From Bacteroidetes bacterium GWF2_35_48 (GTDB lineage Bacteria; Bacteroidota; Bacteroidia; Bacteroidales; GWF2-35-48), in the NCBI GenBank assembly GCA_001769125.1, contig MEOG01000100.1, forward strand, positions 62,001 through 126,000: a stretch of 64,000 nt of DNA, given 5' to 3'. Under the pieces are notes generated by a model. The model was not told the DNA's origin, ran no database searches, and saw only the letters and a program-made list of their open reading frames with translations. Position 1 is the stretch's first letter. Every line of letters begins with the position of its first letter. Shown here one piece after another: positions 14,963 to 22,792 of the stretch. The translations under genes were made by a program, and so were the position numbers.

Positions 14963-16111
14963 TCAGCAGCCAATATATCTTGAAATTACCAATCTTTGAA
15001 TTTCGGAAGTTCCTTCGCCAATTTGAAGCAATCGCTGATCTCTGTATAATCTTTCAATATCATAATCTTTCATCAGACCGTAACCACCATGAATCTGAAC
15101 AGCTTCATCGGCAACTTCTTTGGCAACTTCAGAACAATATAATTTTGACATTGCAGCTTCTTTAGCAAAAGGTTTATCGTGATCTTTCAGCCAACATGCT
15201 TTATACAAAAGGTTTCTGGCTAATTCGATTTTAAGAGCCATATCAGAGAGCTTAAAAGCAACAACCTGTTGTTTGCTTATTGGCTTTCCAAACTGAATCC
15301 GATCCTGAGCATACTGCATTGCCAGCTCAAAAGCACCTTGTGCCAGACCGAGCCCCATCGCTGCAATAGAAAGCCTTCCACAATCTAAAGTACTTAACAT
15401 AATTTTTGATCCCTCGCCTCTTTTTCCCAGTACATTACTTTCAGGAATTTTGCAATCATCAAAATAAAGTTCCGCTGTATTAGAAGCGCGCCACATAAGT
15501 TTGTCGTGCATTGTTTTTGCAATAAAACCAGGGGTTCCGTTTTCAACAATAATAGCGGTAAATTCTTTTTCCTTGCCATCATCACCTGAAACAGTTTGAA
15601 TTGTAGACCCTATGGTAATTTCTGAAGATGCATTTGTAATAAAGATTTTGGAGCCATTGATAATCCAATTTCCATCTTCAAGTTTAGCAACGGTTTTTGA
15701 ATTTCTTGAGTCAGAGCCTGCATTGGGTTCAGTAAGACCAAAACCCCATAATTTTTTTCCGGTACAAAGAATAGGCAGATATTTTCTTTTCTGCTCTTCA
15801 TTGCCAAAATAATAAATCGGGTTCATGCCGAGAGAGTTCCCGGCAGCAACAGTAGCAGCCTGCGAACTGTCAATCCGGGCCAATTCTTCAACTGCAATAA
15901 TATAAGAAAGGTAATCCATACCTTGTCCTCCGTAGTCTGGTGACACAACAAGTCCAAACAGACCGATTTCTCCCATTTTGTGTGTTAATTCTACGGAAAA
16001 TTGCTGTTTATCGTCGAGTTCTTTAGCTATAGGCTTAATTTCTCTTTCTGCAAAATCTCTTACAGATTCTCTGATAAGCTGATGTTGTTCGTTTAATAAG
16101 GGATGATACAT
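14963..16111 (-). CDS. Acyl-CoA dehydrogenase
   Basis: A 382-residue FAD-dependent acyl-CoA dehydrogenase, the last gene of the leucine-type operon. Visible motifs are WGFGLTEPNAGSDSRN (~122-137), NGSKIFITNASSE (~151-163), DRIQFGKPISKQQVVAFKL, QIHGGYGLMKDYDIERLYRDQ and the C-terminal QIGEGTSEIQ. The Glu of that last motif (~366) is the catalytic base in short/medium-chain and butyryl-CoA types. Isovaleryl-CoA dehydrogenases usually have Gly or Ala there and take the base from elsewhere. Context argues for isovaleryl-CoA as substrate, but the residue pattern argues for a more general short-chain enzyme, so I leave the substrate open. An electron-transfer flavoprotein is not encoded nearby. Confidence 0.92.
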   Translation of the reverse strand: MYHPLLNEQHQLIRESVRDFAEREIKPIAKELDDKQQFSVELTHKMGEIGLFGLVVSPDYGGQGMDYLSYIIAVEELARIDSSQAATVAAGNSLGMNPIYYFGNEEQKRKYLPILCTGKKLWGFGLTEPNAGSDSRNSKTVAKLEDGNWIINGSKIFITNASSEITIGSTIQTVSGDDGKEKEFTAIIVENGTPGFIAKTMHDKLMWRASNTAELYFDDCKIPESNVLGKRGEGSKIMLSTLDCGRLSIAAMGLGLAQGAFELAMQYAQDRIQFGKPISKQQVVAFKLSDMALKIELARNLLYKACWLKDHDKPFAKEAAMSKLYCSEVAKEVADEAVQIHGGYGLMKDYDIERLYRDQRLLQIGEGTSEIQRLVISRYIGC

Positions 16112-16198
16112 AATTTATTTAATTTAAGTTATTACATGAGTATTACTTTCTGATTGTTGAGTTTAAGCATCACGAAACGCCTGCAAAACAATCCGTTA

Positions 16199-17209
16199 TT
16201 ATTTTTTCCCACTAAGAGATTTAGGAATTCTGCCGTTTTTGATAGATTCAGAGCGAAGTCTGCGTCCTGTGATTCTTTCGACCATATTTCCTATTTCCAG
16301 AATTTTATCAATATTAAGACCTGTGTCAATTCCCATTTCATCCATCATTACTACCATATCTTCTGTAGAAACCAATCCTACAATATTCGGATCTTTATAA
16401 TAATAAGAACCAGTACCGGAAACAGGAACTCCGCTTACAAAATTAGCCGGCTGACCGCCAATACCACCCATTGTTGATTCATAATTTGTCATACCGGCAT
16501 TCAGAGCTGCTAAAACATTAGCAAGCCCCCATCCTCTTGTTGTATGAAAATGAACAATGTGTTTTTCAGGTGTTGGAATTGCATCAAGGAGCATGGAAAA
16601 ATAATCATACACTCTGTCGGGAGAAGCAGAACCATCGTGGTCGGCATGTTCAACATCGCTGGCGCCAATATCAAACCATCTTTTTGTAAACTCAATTGCC
16701 TTTTTCATTTCTGTCGGGCCTTCAAGAGGACAACCCCAGATTGTACTAACCGTACCATTGACTTTAATTCCGGCATCACGAGCATCTTTAATGCACTTTT
16801 CACTCATTTTCCAATACTCTTCCAAAGAAAGTCCTGAATTTTTTTTATGATGCGACTCGCTGGTAGAAACCATCAGTAAAATTCTGTCAGGACCAAAACC
16901 TTCTTTTTTAGCTTGTATTGCTCTTTCTACTGCTTTTTCACGTATTGTAACTGAGGTAATGCAAACATCATTAATCAGGTGCGCTATTTTCTTGCTGTTT
17001 CTTACTCTTTTCATCAGTTCGTCTGCATCTTTAAACTGTGGCATTCCGCTGGGATTCCCGAAATTTGTGGTTTCAATATGTTTAAATCCGGCAAGTATAA
17101 GCTGCTCTGCAAGCCATACTTTGGCATCGGTTGGGATAAAGAGTTCTTCGTGCTGAAATCCGTCTCTGACAGTTATATCTCCAATTGTAACTTTTTTCGG
17201 ATAATTCAT
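16199..17209 (-). CDS. DRE-TIM lyase related to HMG-CoA lyase, no catalytic Cys loop
   Basis: A 336-residue TIM-barrel protein of the HMG-CoA lyase/LeuA-like superfamily. The N-terminal motif GDITVRDGFQHEE carries the metal-binding Asp and Arg, and the metal-binding HFHTTRGWGLAN is at ~219-230. In genuine HMG-CoA lyases a loop GGCPxAxGASGN supplies a catalytic Cys. Here the aligned loop reads MGGIGGQPANFVSG with no Cys. The same operon already encodes a canonical HMG-CoA lyase (18662-19549), so this paralog probably acts on a different substrate or in another step. It lies between the acyl-CoA dehydrogenase and scoB genes. Superfamily is certain, reaction unknown. Confidence 0.82.
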   Translation of the reverse strand: MNYPKKVTIGDITVRDGFQHEELFIPTDAKVWLAEQLILAGFKHIETTNFGNPSGMPQFKDADELMKRVRNSKKIAHLINDVCITSVTIREKAVERAIQAKKEGFGPDRILLMVSTSESHHKKNSGLSLEEYWKMSEKCIKDARDAGIKVNGTVSTIWGCPLEGPTEMKKAIEFTKRWFDIGASDVEHADHDGSASPDRVYDYFSMLLDAIPTPEKHIVHFHTTRGWGLANVLAALNAGMTNYESTMGGIGGQPANFVSGVPVSGTGSYYYKDPNIVGLVSTEDMVVMMDEMGIDTGLNIDKILEIGNMVERITGRRLRSESIKNGRIPKSLSGKK

Positions 17210-17261
17210 AATTATATAGATTTAGTTAGTATTACAAATATAAAATTTTGCGCCGGTTTTT

Positions 17262-17921
17262 TTAAGAAAATTTCATTTCAGGAATATCCCCTTCAATAAC
17301 AAGCACGCCTTCGGTGGCTTTTTTAATTTCCTCAACAGATACACCCGGAGCGCGCTCTATAAGCTTAAAGCCATCAGATGTAACATCTACTACTGCAAGC
17401 TCTGTTACAATTCTCTTAACGCATTTAACGCCGGTAAGGGGAAGGGTGCATTTTTTCAGCAGTTTGGATTTTCCTTCCTTGTCTGTATGCTGCATGGCAA
17501 CAATGATGTACTTTGCAGCAGCCACAAGATCCATGGCTCCTCCCATTCCTTTAACAAGTTTTCCCGGAACTTTCCAGCTTGCAATATCGCCGGTTTCTGA
17601 TACTTCAAAAGCGCCTAATACAGTAAGGTCTACATGACCGCCGCGTATCATTGCAAAGCTTGTTGCCGAATCGAAAAATGCTGCGCCGGGGGTGGCTGTT
17701 ACGGTTTGCTTGCCCGCGTTAATTAAATCTGCATCCACATTTTCTTTTGTCGGAAAAGGACCGATACCAAGCAAGCCATTTTCTGATTGCAGAATTACCT
17801 GCATGCCTTGCGGAATATAATTTGCAACAAGAGTCGGAATTCCAATTCCGAGATTAACGTAATAACCGTCTTTTAATTCCTGCGCAATTCTTTTTACTAT
17901 GCCTATTTTATCTAATGCCAT
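17262..17921 (-). CDS. scoB: 3-oxoacid CoA-transferase, subunit B
   Basis: The beta subunit of a succinyl-CoA:acetoacetate-type CoA-transferase, which activates acetoacetate to acetoacetyl-CoA. The catalytic Glu is in the motif QSENGLLG (~45-52), and [21 protein letters not shown] and [10 protein letters not shown] are typical of the subunit. I chose the ATG at 17921 (MALDKIG) because it matches family N-termini. A GTG 14 codons upstream overlaps the stop of the A subunit and would add an unrelated basic stretch. It is 219 residues long, as expected. It sits after scoA and next to HMG-CoA lyase, the source of acetoacetate in leucine breakdown. Confidence 0.92.
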   Translation of the reverse strand: MALDKIGIVKRIAQELKDGYYVNLGIGIPTLVANYIPQGMQVILQSENGLLGIGPFPTKENVDADLINAGKQTVTATPGAAFFDSATSFAMIRGGHVDLTVLGAFEVSETGDIASWKVPGKLVKGMGGAMDLVAAAKYIIVAMQHTDKEGKSKLLKKCTLPLTGVKCVKRIVTELAVVDVTSDGFKLIERAPGVSVEEIKKATEGVLVIEGDIPEMKFS

Positions 17922-17955
17922 AAGATTCTTTTTTGGGGTTAAATACAATATTTTT

Positions 17956-18648
17956 TTAATCACGTGTTGTTACAAATTCAATTTTCTTCTGATAGTTTAC
18001 ACCCTGAAAAATTCGTTGAACATAGATCCCGGGAGTGTGTATCTGATTCGGATCAAGAGCCCCTGCGGGAACAAGTTCTTCAACTTCTGCAATGGTAATT
18101 TTTCCTGCGCTTGCCATCATATTGTTAAAATTATTTGCCGTATTTCTGTAAATAAGGTTTCCGTATTCGTCGCCTTTCCATGCTTTTACTATGGCGAAAT
18201 CGGCTGTGATTCCCATTTCCAGCAAGTGCATTTTTCCGTTATACTCGCGAACTTCTTTGTTCCCCTGTACTTCGGTACCGTATCCGGCTGGTACAAAAAA
18301 AGCGGGAATACCGGCACCGCCAGCGCGAATTCTCTCTGCCAGTGTGCCCTGAGGAATCAGTTCCACCTCTAATTCACCTGCCAGCAACTGCCTTTCAAAT
18401 TCTTTGTTTTCTCCGACATAGGAAGCTATCATTTTTTTCATCTGGTGTTTTTGCAACAAAAGACCAAGCCCCCAGCCATCAATTCCAGCATTATTTGAAT
18501 AGCAGGTCAGACCTTTTATGCCCGCATCATAAATTGCCTGTATACAATTTTCAGGAATTCCGCATAATCCAAAACCACCAAATAATACCGACATATTGTC
18601 TGTCAGTCCTCGTATTGCTTCAACTGCATTTTTTACTACTTTTTGCAT
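17956..18648 (-). CDS. scoA: 3-oxoacid CoA-transferase, subunit A
   Basis: The alpha subunit that pairs with the downstream B subunit. The 230-residue protein shows the CoA-binding glycine motif [17 protein letters not shown] (~20-36) and [14 protein letters not shown]. It also shows [25 protein letters not shown] (as adjacent blocks) and [19 protein letters not shown]. Length and order match SCOT/ScoA. Its stop at 17956 lies 34 bp before the B-subunit ATG. With HMG-CoA lyase directly upstream, the likely reaction is acetoacetate plus succinyl-CoA giving acetoacetyl-CoA plus succinate, though butyrate/acetoacetate exchange cannot be excluded. Confidence 0.93.
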   Translation of the reverse strand: MQKVVKNAVEAIRGLTDNMSVLFGGFGLCGIPENCIQAIYDAGIKGLTCYSNNAGIDGWGLGLLLQKHQMKKMIASYVGENKEFERQLLAGELEVELIPQGTLAERIRAGGAGIPAFFVPAGYGTEVQGNKEVREYNGKMHLLEMGITADFAIVKAWKGDEYGNLIYRNTANNFNNMMASAGKITIAEVEELVPAGALDPNQIHTPGIYVQRIFQGVNYQKKIEFVTTRD

Positions 18649-18661
18649 AATTTCTGTTTGA

Positions 18662-19549
18662 TTAATTATTGATTTTATCTTTAATTTGATGAGAATAAAA
18701 TTCAGAGAAAATGCCTCTGTTGGCTTTTACAGCCAGATCCAGCATATCTTTATTTATTTTGTTGCTGATTTTATTTGTGGCGCAATAATTATGAAACGCA
18801 ATAGTATCAAGATTATTCAGCAACTCATAGCCGGTCATGGGGCAACCTCCCATTCCGCTTAAAACCGTATCAAAACTTCTGCATCCAGCTTTGTAAGCAG
18901 CATCTGTTTTTTCATAAGCTGTATTTTTGCTCGTGTGTAAATGCAATCCGATTTCTATTTCCTTAAATTCTTTTACGAGCTCATACACATCTGAAATCAG
19001 CTTTGGGTTTGATTCTCCTGTAATATCAGAAAGAGTAATATGCCCGATTCCCACTTTTGAAAGAATAGAAACTTGTTCGGCAACCATTTCTGTATGATAC
19101 GGATCGCTGTATGGATTCCCAAATGCCATTGTCAGATATACCCTCAGCTTTTTTTTATTGATTTCGCACAAATTATTTATTTGTTCTACCATTATCAAAC
19201 TTTCTTCCGGTGCGCAATTGATATTCTTTTTTAAAAAAACGGGAGAAAGAGAATAAGGAAATGCAATCCAATTTATTTCCGGAAACGTCATCGCTTTTTC
19301 AGCTCCTTTAGCATTTGCAACTAAAACCATTATTTTGGTTTCAGTATTTTCGAGCCTGAGTTTTTTTAATACTTCTCCCGTATCTTTTAATTGCGGAATT
19401 GCTTTTTCTGAAACAAAACTTCCTGCATCAATAATATCAAAGCCAACTTTCAGAAGTTGGTTGATATAGGATGCTTTTATTTCGGCAGGAATATAAGCGG
19501 GCAATCCCTGTATTGCGTCTCTCGGGCTTTCGGTAATAGTAAGGCTCAT
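18662..19549 (-). CDS. Hydroxymethylglutaryl-CoA lyase
   Basis: HMG-CoA lyase splits 3-hydroxy-3-methylglutaryl-CoA into acetoacetate and acetyl-CoA. The 295-residue product starts [16 protein letters not shown], which has the conserved Arg-Asp metal/catalytic pair. It contains [12 protein letters not shown], the metal-binding HLHTSK and the catalytic Cys loop [13 protein letters not shown] chose the ATG at 19549; a TTG five codons upstream overlaps the preceding gene and extends beyond the conserved start. It follows the carboxyltransferase-biotin gene by 7 bp and precedes scoA, consistent with a linear pathway operon. Unlike its paralog at 16.2 kb, all key residues are present. Confidence 0.93.
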   Translation of the reverse strand: MSLTITESPRDAIQGLPAYIPAEIKASYINQLLKVGFDIIDAGSFVSEKAIPQLKDTGEVLKKLRLENTETKIMVLVANAKGAEKAMTFPEINWIAFPYSLSPVFLKKNINCAPEESLIMVEQINNLCEINKKKLRVYLTMAFGNPYSDPYHTEMVAEQVSILSKVGIGHITLSDITGESNPKLISDVYELVKEFKEIEIGLHLHTSKNTAYEKTDAAYKAGCRSFDTVLSGMGGCPMTGYELLNNLDTIAFHNYCATNKISNKINKDMLDLAVKANRGIFSEFYSHQIKDKINN

Positions 19550-19556
19550 GAATTTA

Positions 19557-21740
19557 TTATGCAATATCTTCCAGTTCCACTAAAAGAAAATTTCCAGTTA
19601 CCATCTGATTCAGGTTGACATGAATTTTTTTAACAACAGAATCTTTTTTTGCTACCAGATTGTTTTCCATTTTCATGGCATCAACAACAATAACAACATC
19701 GCCCTTTTTCACCTTGTCGCCTTCTTTAACATTTAATTTGAAAATTTTTCCGGGAATAGGAGAATACAAATTATTTGCTGCAGCAGAAACAATTCCGGTT
19801 TCACTATCTTCTAAATCTGATTTTTCAAAAAGCATGTCGTTTCTGCTCATCAGAAACTCCTGCCCATTGATAAGGACTTTGAACGAACCGTCTTTTTCTG
19901 CGCTTACTGATGCAAACAATTTTTTCCCGTTCACGCTGATGTCAATTTCTCCCTCGTTAAGATATTCTATTTTTGCATTAATTATTTCGCCACCAATTTG
20001 TATTTCGTAATTACCATTTTTTGAACACGCGTAAGAAATTTCAATATCTTTTGAATTGTAACGGACAACAACATTCAATATATTTCTCCAGAAACCAATT
20101 GTATTCCATACATTATTTTCAGGATTGGAATGTTCAATAACCGATTTGGGTTTATAATTGAGAGAATACAATAAGAAAGCGGCAATTGCTTCGCTTTCAT
20201 TTGCTTTTTCCTTAGGATAAGCACTTCTATTCGGGCTTTGTTTTTCTTTCATTTTAAAGAATGATTTTTTTTCTGAATTTTGATTTTTTGCATTTTCAAT
20301 TTCTTCTTCAAACCGGGTTTTTGCAGCACCGGATTTGTAGTCTCTGTATTGGGCTTCGTGCATGGCAAATTCGAAAAGTTCTTCATTGTCCCGACCGAAA
20401 TCCCAATTATTTTCGATCATTTCTTTTCTGTATTTTTCAAGAACATCGGGATAAGCATCCTGAGGTACGCCTGTATAAAATTCTTTACCGGAATTTTTGG
20501 CAAGGGCTATTATTTCAGGTGCAAGTGTACCGGGCAAGGTGCCTGATTTTCCGAGAATCATATCCCATGTGTTGTTGTCCATCATAGAATAGCGTTCTTC
20601 GCCTTTAACAAGTTGCAGAATATTCAGAAGCGCTACATTTTTCACATACTGGCTGAAGGGTGTAACCAGAGGCGGATATCCCAATTTCGGCCATATAAAT
20701 TTTACTTCGTCAAATAATTTCACAAGCAGGTCGTCTTCGCTTAATTCATGCTCTCCGTTTGCAACAAGAACAGAATTAATAACATTGTGAACCCCTTTGA
20801 GGTCTGCCATAAGGCTTCCCATCATTCCGCCGGGCAAACCTGAACCAATAAGAAGAGAAGATACAAAGCGATTTTTCGGGTCAATAAAATATCCGAGAAA
20901 ATCATCAATAAAAGATTGCGTAAGGGCTCTTGCCTCCATGTACGCGTTCATGTTGATTTCGGGAACAAGAAATCCTTCATCTTTAAGCATTTCCTGAATA
21001 GTAATAACATCAGGATGCACCATTCCCCATGACAGAGGCTCCATGGCAACATCCAGATAATCGGCTCCCGCGCGTGCAACTTCCATCATAGAAGAAACAG
21101 AAAATCCGGGACCTGAGTGTCCATGGTACTGAACAATTGTTTTCGGATATTTTTCTTTGATAGCGCGAACCAATTTCCCGAGCGTAGCAGGTCTGCCTAC
21201 ACCTGCCATATCTTTCAGGCAAATTTCATCAGCGCCGTATTCTATTGCTTTATCAACAACGCTCATGAAATATGGCACCGTGTGTACTTCAGAATGAGTA
21301 ATGCTCAAAGCAGCCTGAGAAATCATTCCCGCTTCCTTAGCATATTTTATTGACAACTCAAGATTCCGATGATCATTCAAACCGCAGAAGGAACGGGCAA
21401 TATCTACTCCCTGCGCTTTTTTTACTTTGTACATAAGTTTGCGAACATCAGCAGGAACAGGAAACATTCGGATTCCGTTCAGAGCTCTTTCGAGCATGTG
21501 GGTCTGAATTCCCGCTTCATTAAAGGGTTTTGTCCATTCACGTACTGCCGTATTCGGATTTTCTCCGTACAAAAGGTTTACCTGTTCAAAAGCCCCTCCA
21601 TTGGTTTCAATTCTCGAGAAACAGCCCATCTCCACGATGACAGGAGCAATTTTTTTCAACTGGTCTACACGTGGAACATATTTTCCAGAAGATTGCCACA
21701 TGTCTCGATATATAAGGCTAAACTTTATTTCTTTTTTCAT
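19557..21740 (-). CDS. Carboxyltransferase-BT-biotinyl fusion, transcarboxylase 5S/1.3S-like
   Basis: A 727-residue protein. Residues ~1-470 resemble the TIM-barrel carboxyltransferase of pyruvate carboxylase, oxaloacetate decarboxylase alpha and transcarboxylase 5S. The expected metal ligands are present: Asp13 (YRDMWQSSG), Lys176 (CLKDMAG, normally carbamylated), His206 and His208 (QYHGHSG). Residues ~540-640 (GFWRNILNVV, then YEIQIGGEI, INGQEF) look like the BT domain that docks biotin subunits onto acyl-CoA carboxylase beta subunits. The C-terminus is a biotinyl domain with VVDAMKMENNL (Lys690). No biotin carboxylase is present here or elsewhere in the window. It may move CO2 from an oxo-acid to biotin and on to the neighbouring MCC-beta subunit. 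The RDMWQ and RALNG motifs differ from the usual RDAHQ and RGxN, so the donor need not be pyruvate or oxaloacetate. Confidence 0.85.
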   Translation of the reverse strand: MKKEIKFSLIYRDMWQSSGKYVPRVDQLKKIAPVIVEMGCFSRIETNGGAFEQVNLLYGENPNTAVREWTKPFNEAGIQTHMLERALNGIRMFPVPADVRKLMYKVKKAQGVDIARSFCGLNDHRNLELSIKYAKEAGMISQAALSITHSEVHTVPYFMSVVDKAIEYGADEICLKDMAGVGRPATLGKLVRAIKEKYPKTIVQYHGHSGPGFSVSSMMEVARAGADYLDVAMEPLSWGMVHPDVITIQEMLKDEGFLVPEINMNAYMEARALTQSFIDDFLGYFIDPKNRFVSSLLIGSGLPGGMMGSLMADLKGVHNVINSVLVANGEHELSEDDLLVKLFDEVKFIWPKLGYPPLVTPFSQYVKNVALLNILQLVKGEERYSMMDNNTWDMILGKSGTLPGTLAPEIIALAKNSGKEFYTGVPQDAYPDVLEKYRKEMIENNWDFGRDNEELFEFAMHEAQYRDYKSGAAKTRFEEEIENAKNQNSEKKSFFKMKEKQSPNRSAYPKEKANESEAIAAFLLYSLNYKPKSVIEHSNPENNVWNTIGFWRNILNVVVRYNSKDIEISYACSKNGNYEIQIGGEIINAKIEYLNEGEIDISVNGKKLFASVSAEKDGSFKVLINGQEFLMSRNDMLFEKSDLEDSETGIVSAAANNLYSPIPGKIFKLNVKEGDKVKKGDVVIVVDAMKMENNLVAKKDSVVKKIHVNLNQMVTGNFLLVELEDIA

Positions 21741-21837
21741 TTTTCATTACAAATTTTAAATTTATGACACTAATTTCACTAATTATCAAGTAATAATATT
21801 TGTGTAATTTGTGTCTACAGTAGCTATACAAATACGA

Positions 21838-22626
21838 TTAATTTACCCAATTTGGTTTTCTTTTTTCGAGGAAAGAGGCCATTCCTTCCTGACCTTCTTT
21901 TGATGCCCTCATCTCTGCAATCGTACGCGCTGTGTAATCTATAGAGTCTTCAAAAGATAATTTATTGGAAATCGTATAAATTAACTTTTTGCAAGCAGAC
22001 ATTGCTTCCGGGCCGCTGGTCATTAATCCTTCAATTACGGATGCAACATAAGAATCGAGTTCTTCAATGGGAAGCGATTTATTTGCCAGTCTGTACCATT
22101 CGGCTTCTTTTCCGGTAAATCTTCTTCCGCTGATCATGAGTTCTCTTGAACCATATTCGCCGATTCTTTTCATAACATAGGGAGAAATCGTAGCGGGAAC
22201 AATACCCAGTTTTACTTCGCTGAACGCAAATTTTGTATCGTCGGCGCAGTACACAAAATCACAGGCAGCAAGAAGACCGTTTGCCCCGCCGATTGCAGCA
22301 CCCTGAACAATGGCGATGCTGGGTTTCCGGCACGTGTAGATTGCATTAAAACATTTCGCCAATTTCAGACTGTCCTGATAATTTTCTTCAAAACCAAAGT
22401 TTGCGATTCCCTTCATGTAGTTCAGGTCAGCGCCTGCACAAAACGATTTTCCTTTGCCGCGCAGCACTACAATTCTGACATCCTGTTCTTCATTCATGCT
22501 TTCAACGCAATCTATCAAATCTGCTATTAATTGTTGATTCATGGCATTATGCAGGTCAGGTCTGTTCATCCAGATAGTGCCAACATAATTTTTTATTTCT
22601 ATTTCAAGTGTTTCGTATATTTTCAT
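21838..22626 (-). CDS. Enoyl-CoA hydratase, probable methylglutaconyl-CoA hydratase
   Basis: A 262-residue crotonase-fold protein. The oxyanion-hole motifs are GKSFCAGADLNYMK (~60-73) and VQGAAIGGANGLLAACD (~108-124), and the catalytic-acid region is FAFSEVKLGIVPATISPYVM. The CAGADLNYM form and the position between the methylcrotonyl-CoA carboxylase beta subunit and HMG-CoA lyase point to hydration of 3-methylglutaconyl-CoA to HMG-CoA (the LiuC role). A generic enoyl-CoA hydratase remains possible on sequence alone. Codon use matches the rest of the operon. It follows the 125-bp palindrome at 22666-22790 in transcription order. Confidence 0.88.
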   Translation of the reverse strand: MKIYETLEIEIKNYVGTIWMNRPDLHNAMNQQLIADLIDCVESMNEEQDVRIVVLRGKGKSFCAGADLNYMKGIANFGFEENYQDSLKLAKCFNAIYTCRKPSIAIVQGAAIGGANGLLAACDFVYCADDTKFAFSEVKLGIVPATISPYVMKRIGEYGSRELMISGRRFTGKEAEWYRLANKSLPIEELDSYVASVIEGLMTSGPEAMSACKKLIYTISNKLSFEDSIDYTARTIAEMRASKEGQEGMASFLEKRKPNWVN

Positions 22627-22665
22627 ATATTTTTTCCCATTAATTTAATGTCTGCCAGAAAATTC

Positions 22666-22790
22666 AGTGTCAGATAAGAAAACGTCAAATTCAAGACTTT
22701 CGAAGACCTGAAAATAAAGAGTGTACTAAAGTACATGACTGTTTTTCAGGTCGAGAGTAACGCGGAAATTGGCGTTTTCTTGCTGACACT
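22666..22790. repeat. 125-bp near-continuous palindrome inside the operon
   Basis: The outer ends AGTGTCAG (22666-22673) and CTGACACT (22783-22790) begin a stem that continues through AGAAAACG/CGTTTTCT, CAAATT/AAATTGG and GACCTGAAAA/TTTTCAGGTC. It ends at TGTACT-aa-AGTACA in the middle. It starts two bases past the MCC-beta stop codon. It has the form of a small mobile palindrome, and in the mRNA would be a long duplex and candidate RNase III site. No clear target duplication was seen. Confidence 0.75.
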
Positions 22791-22792
22791 AT

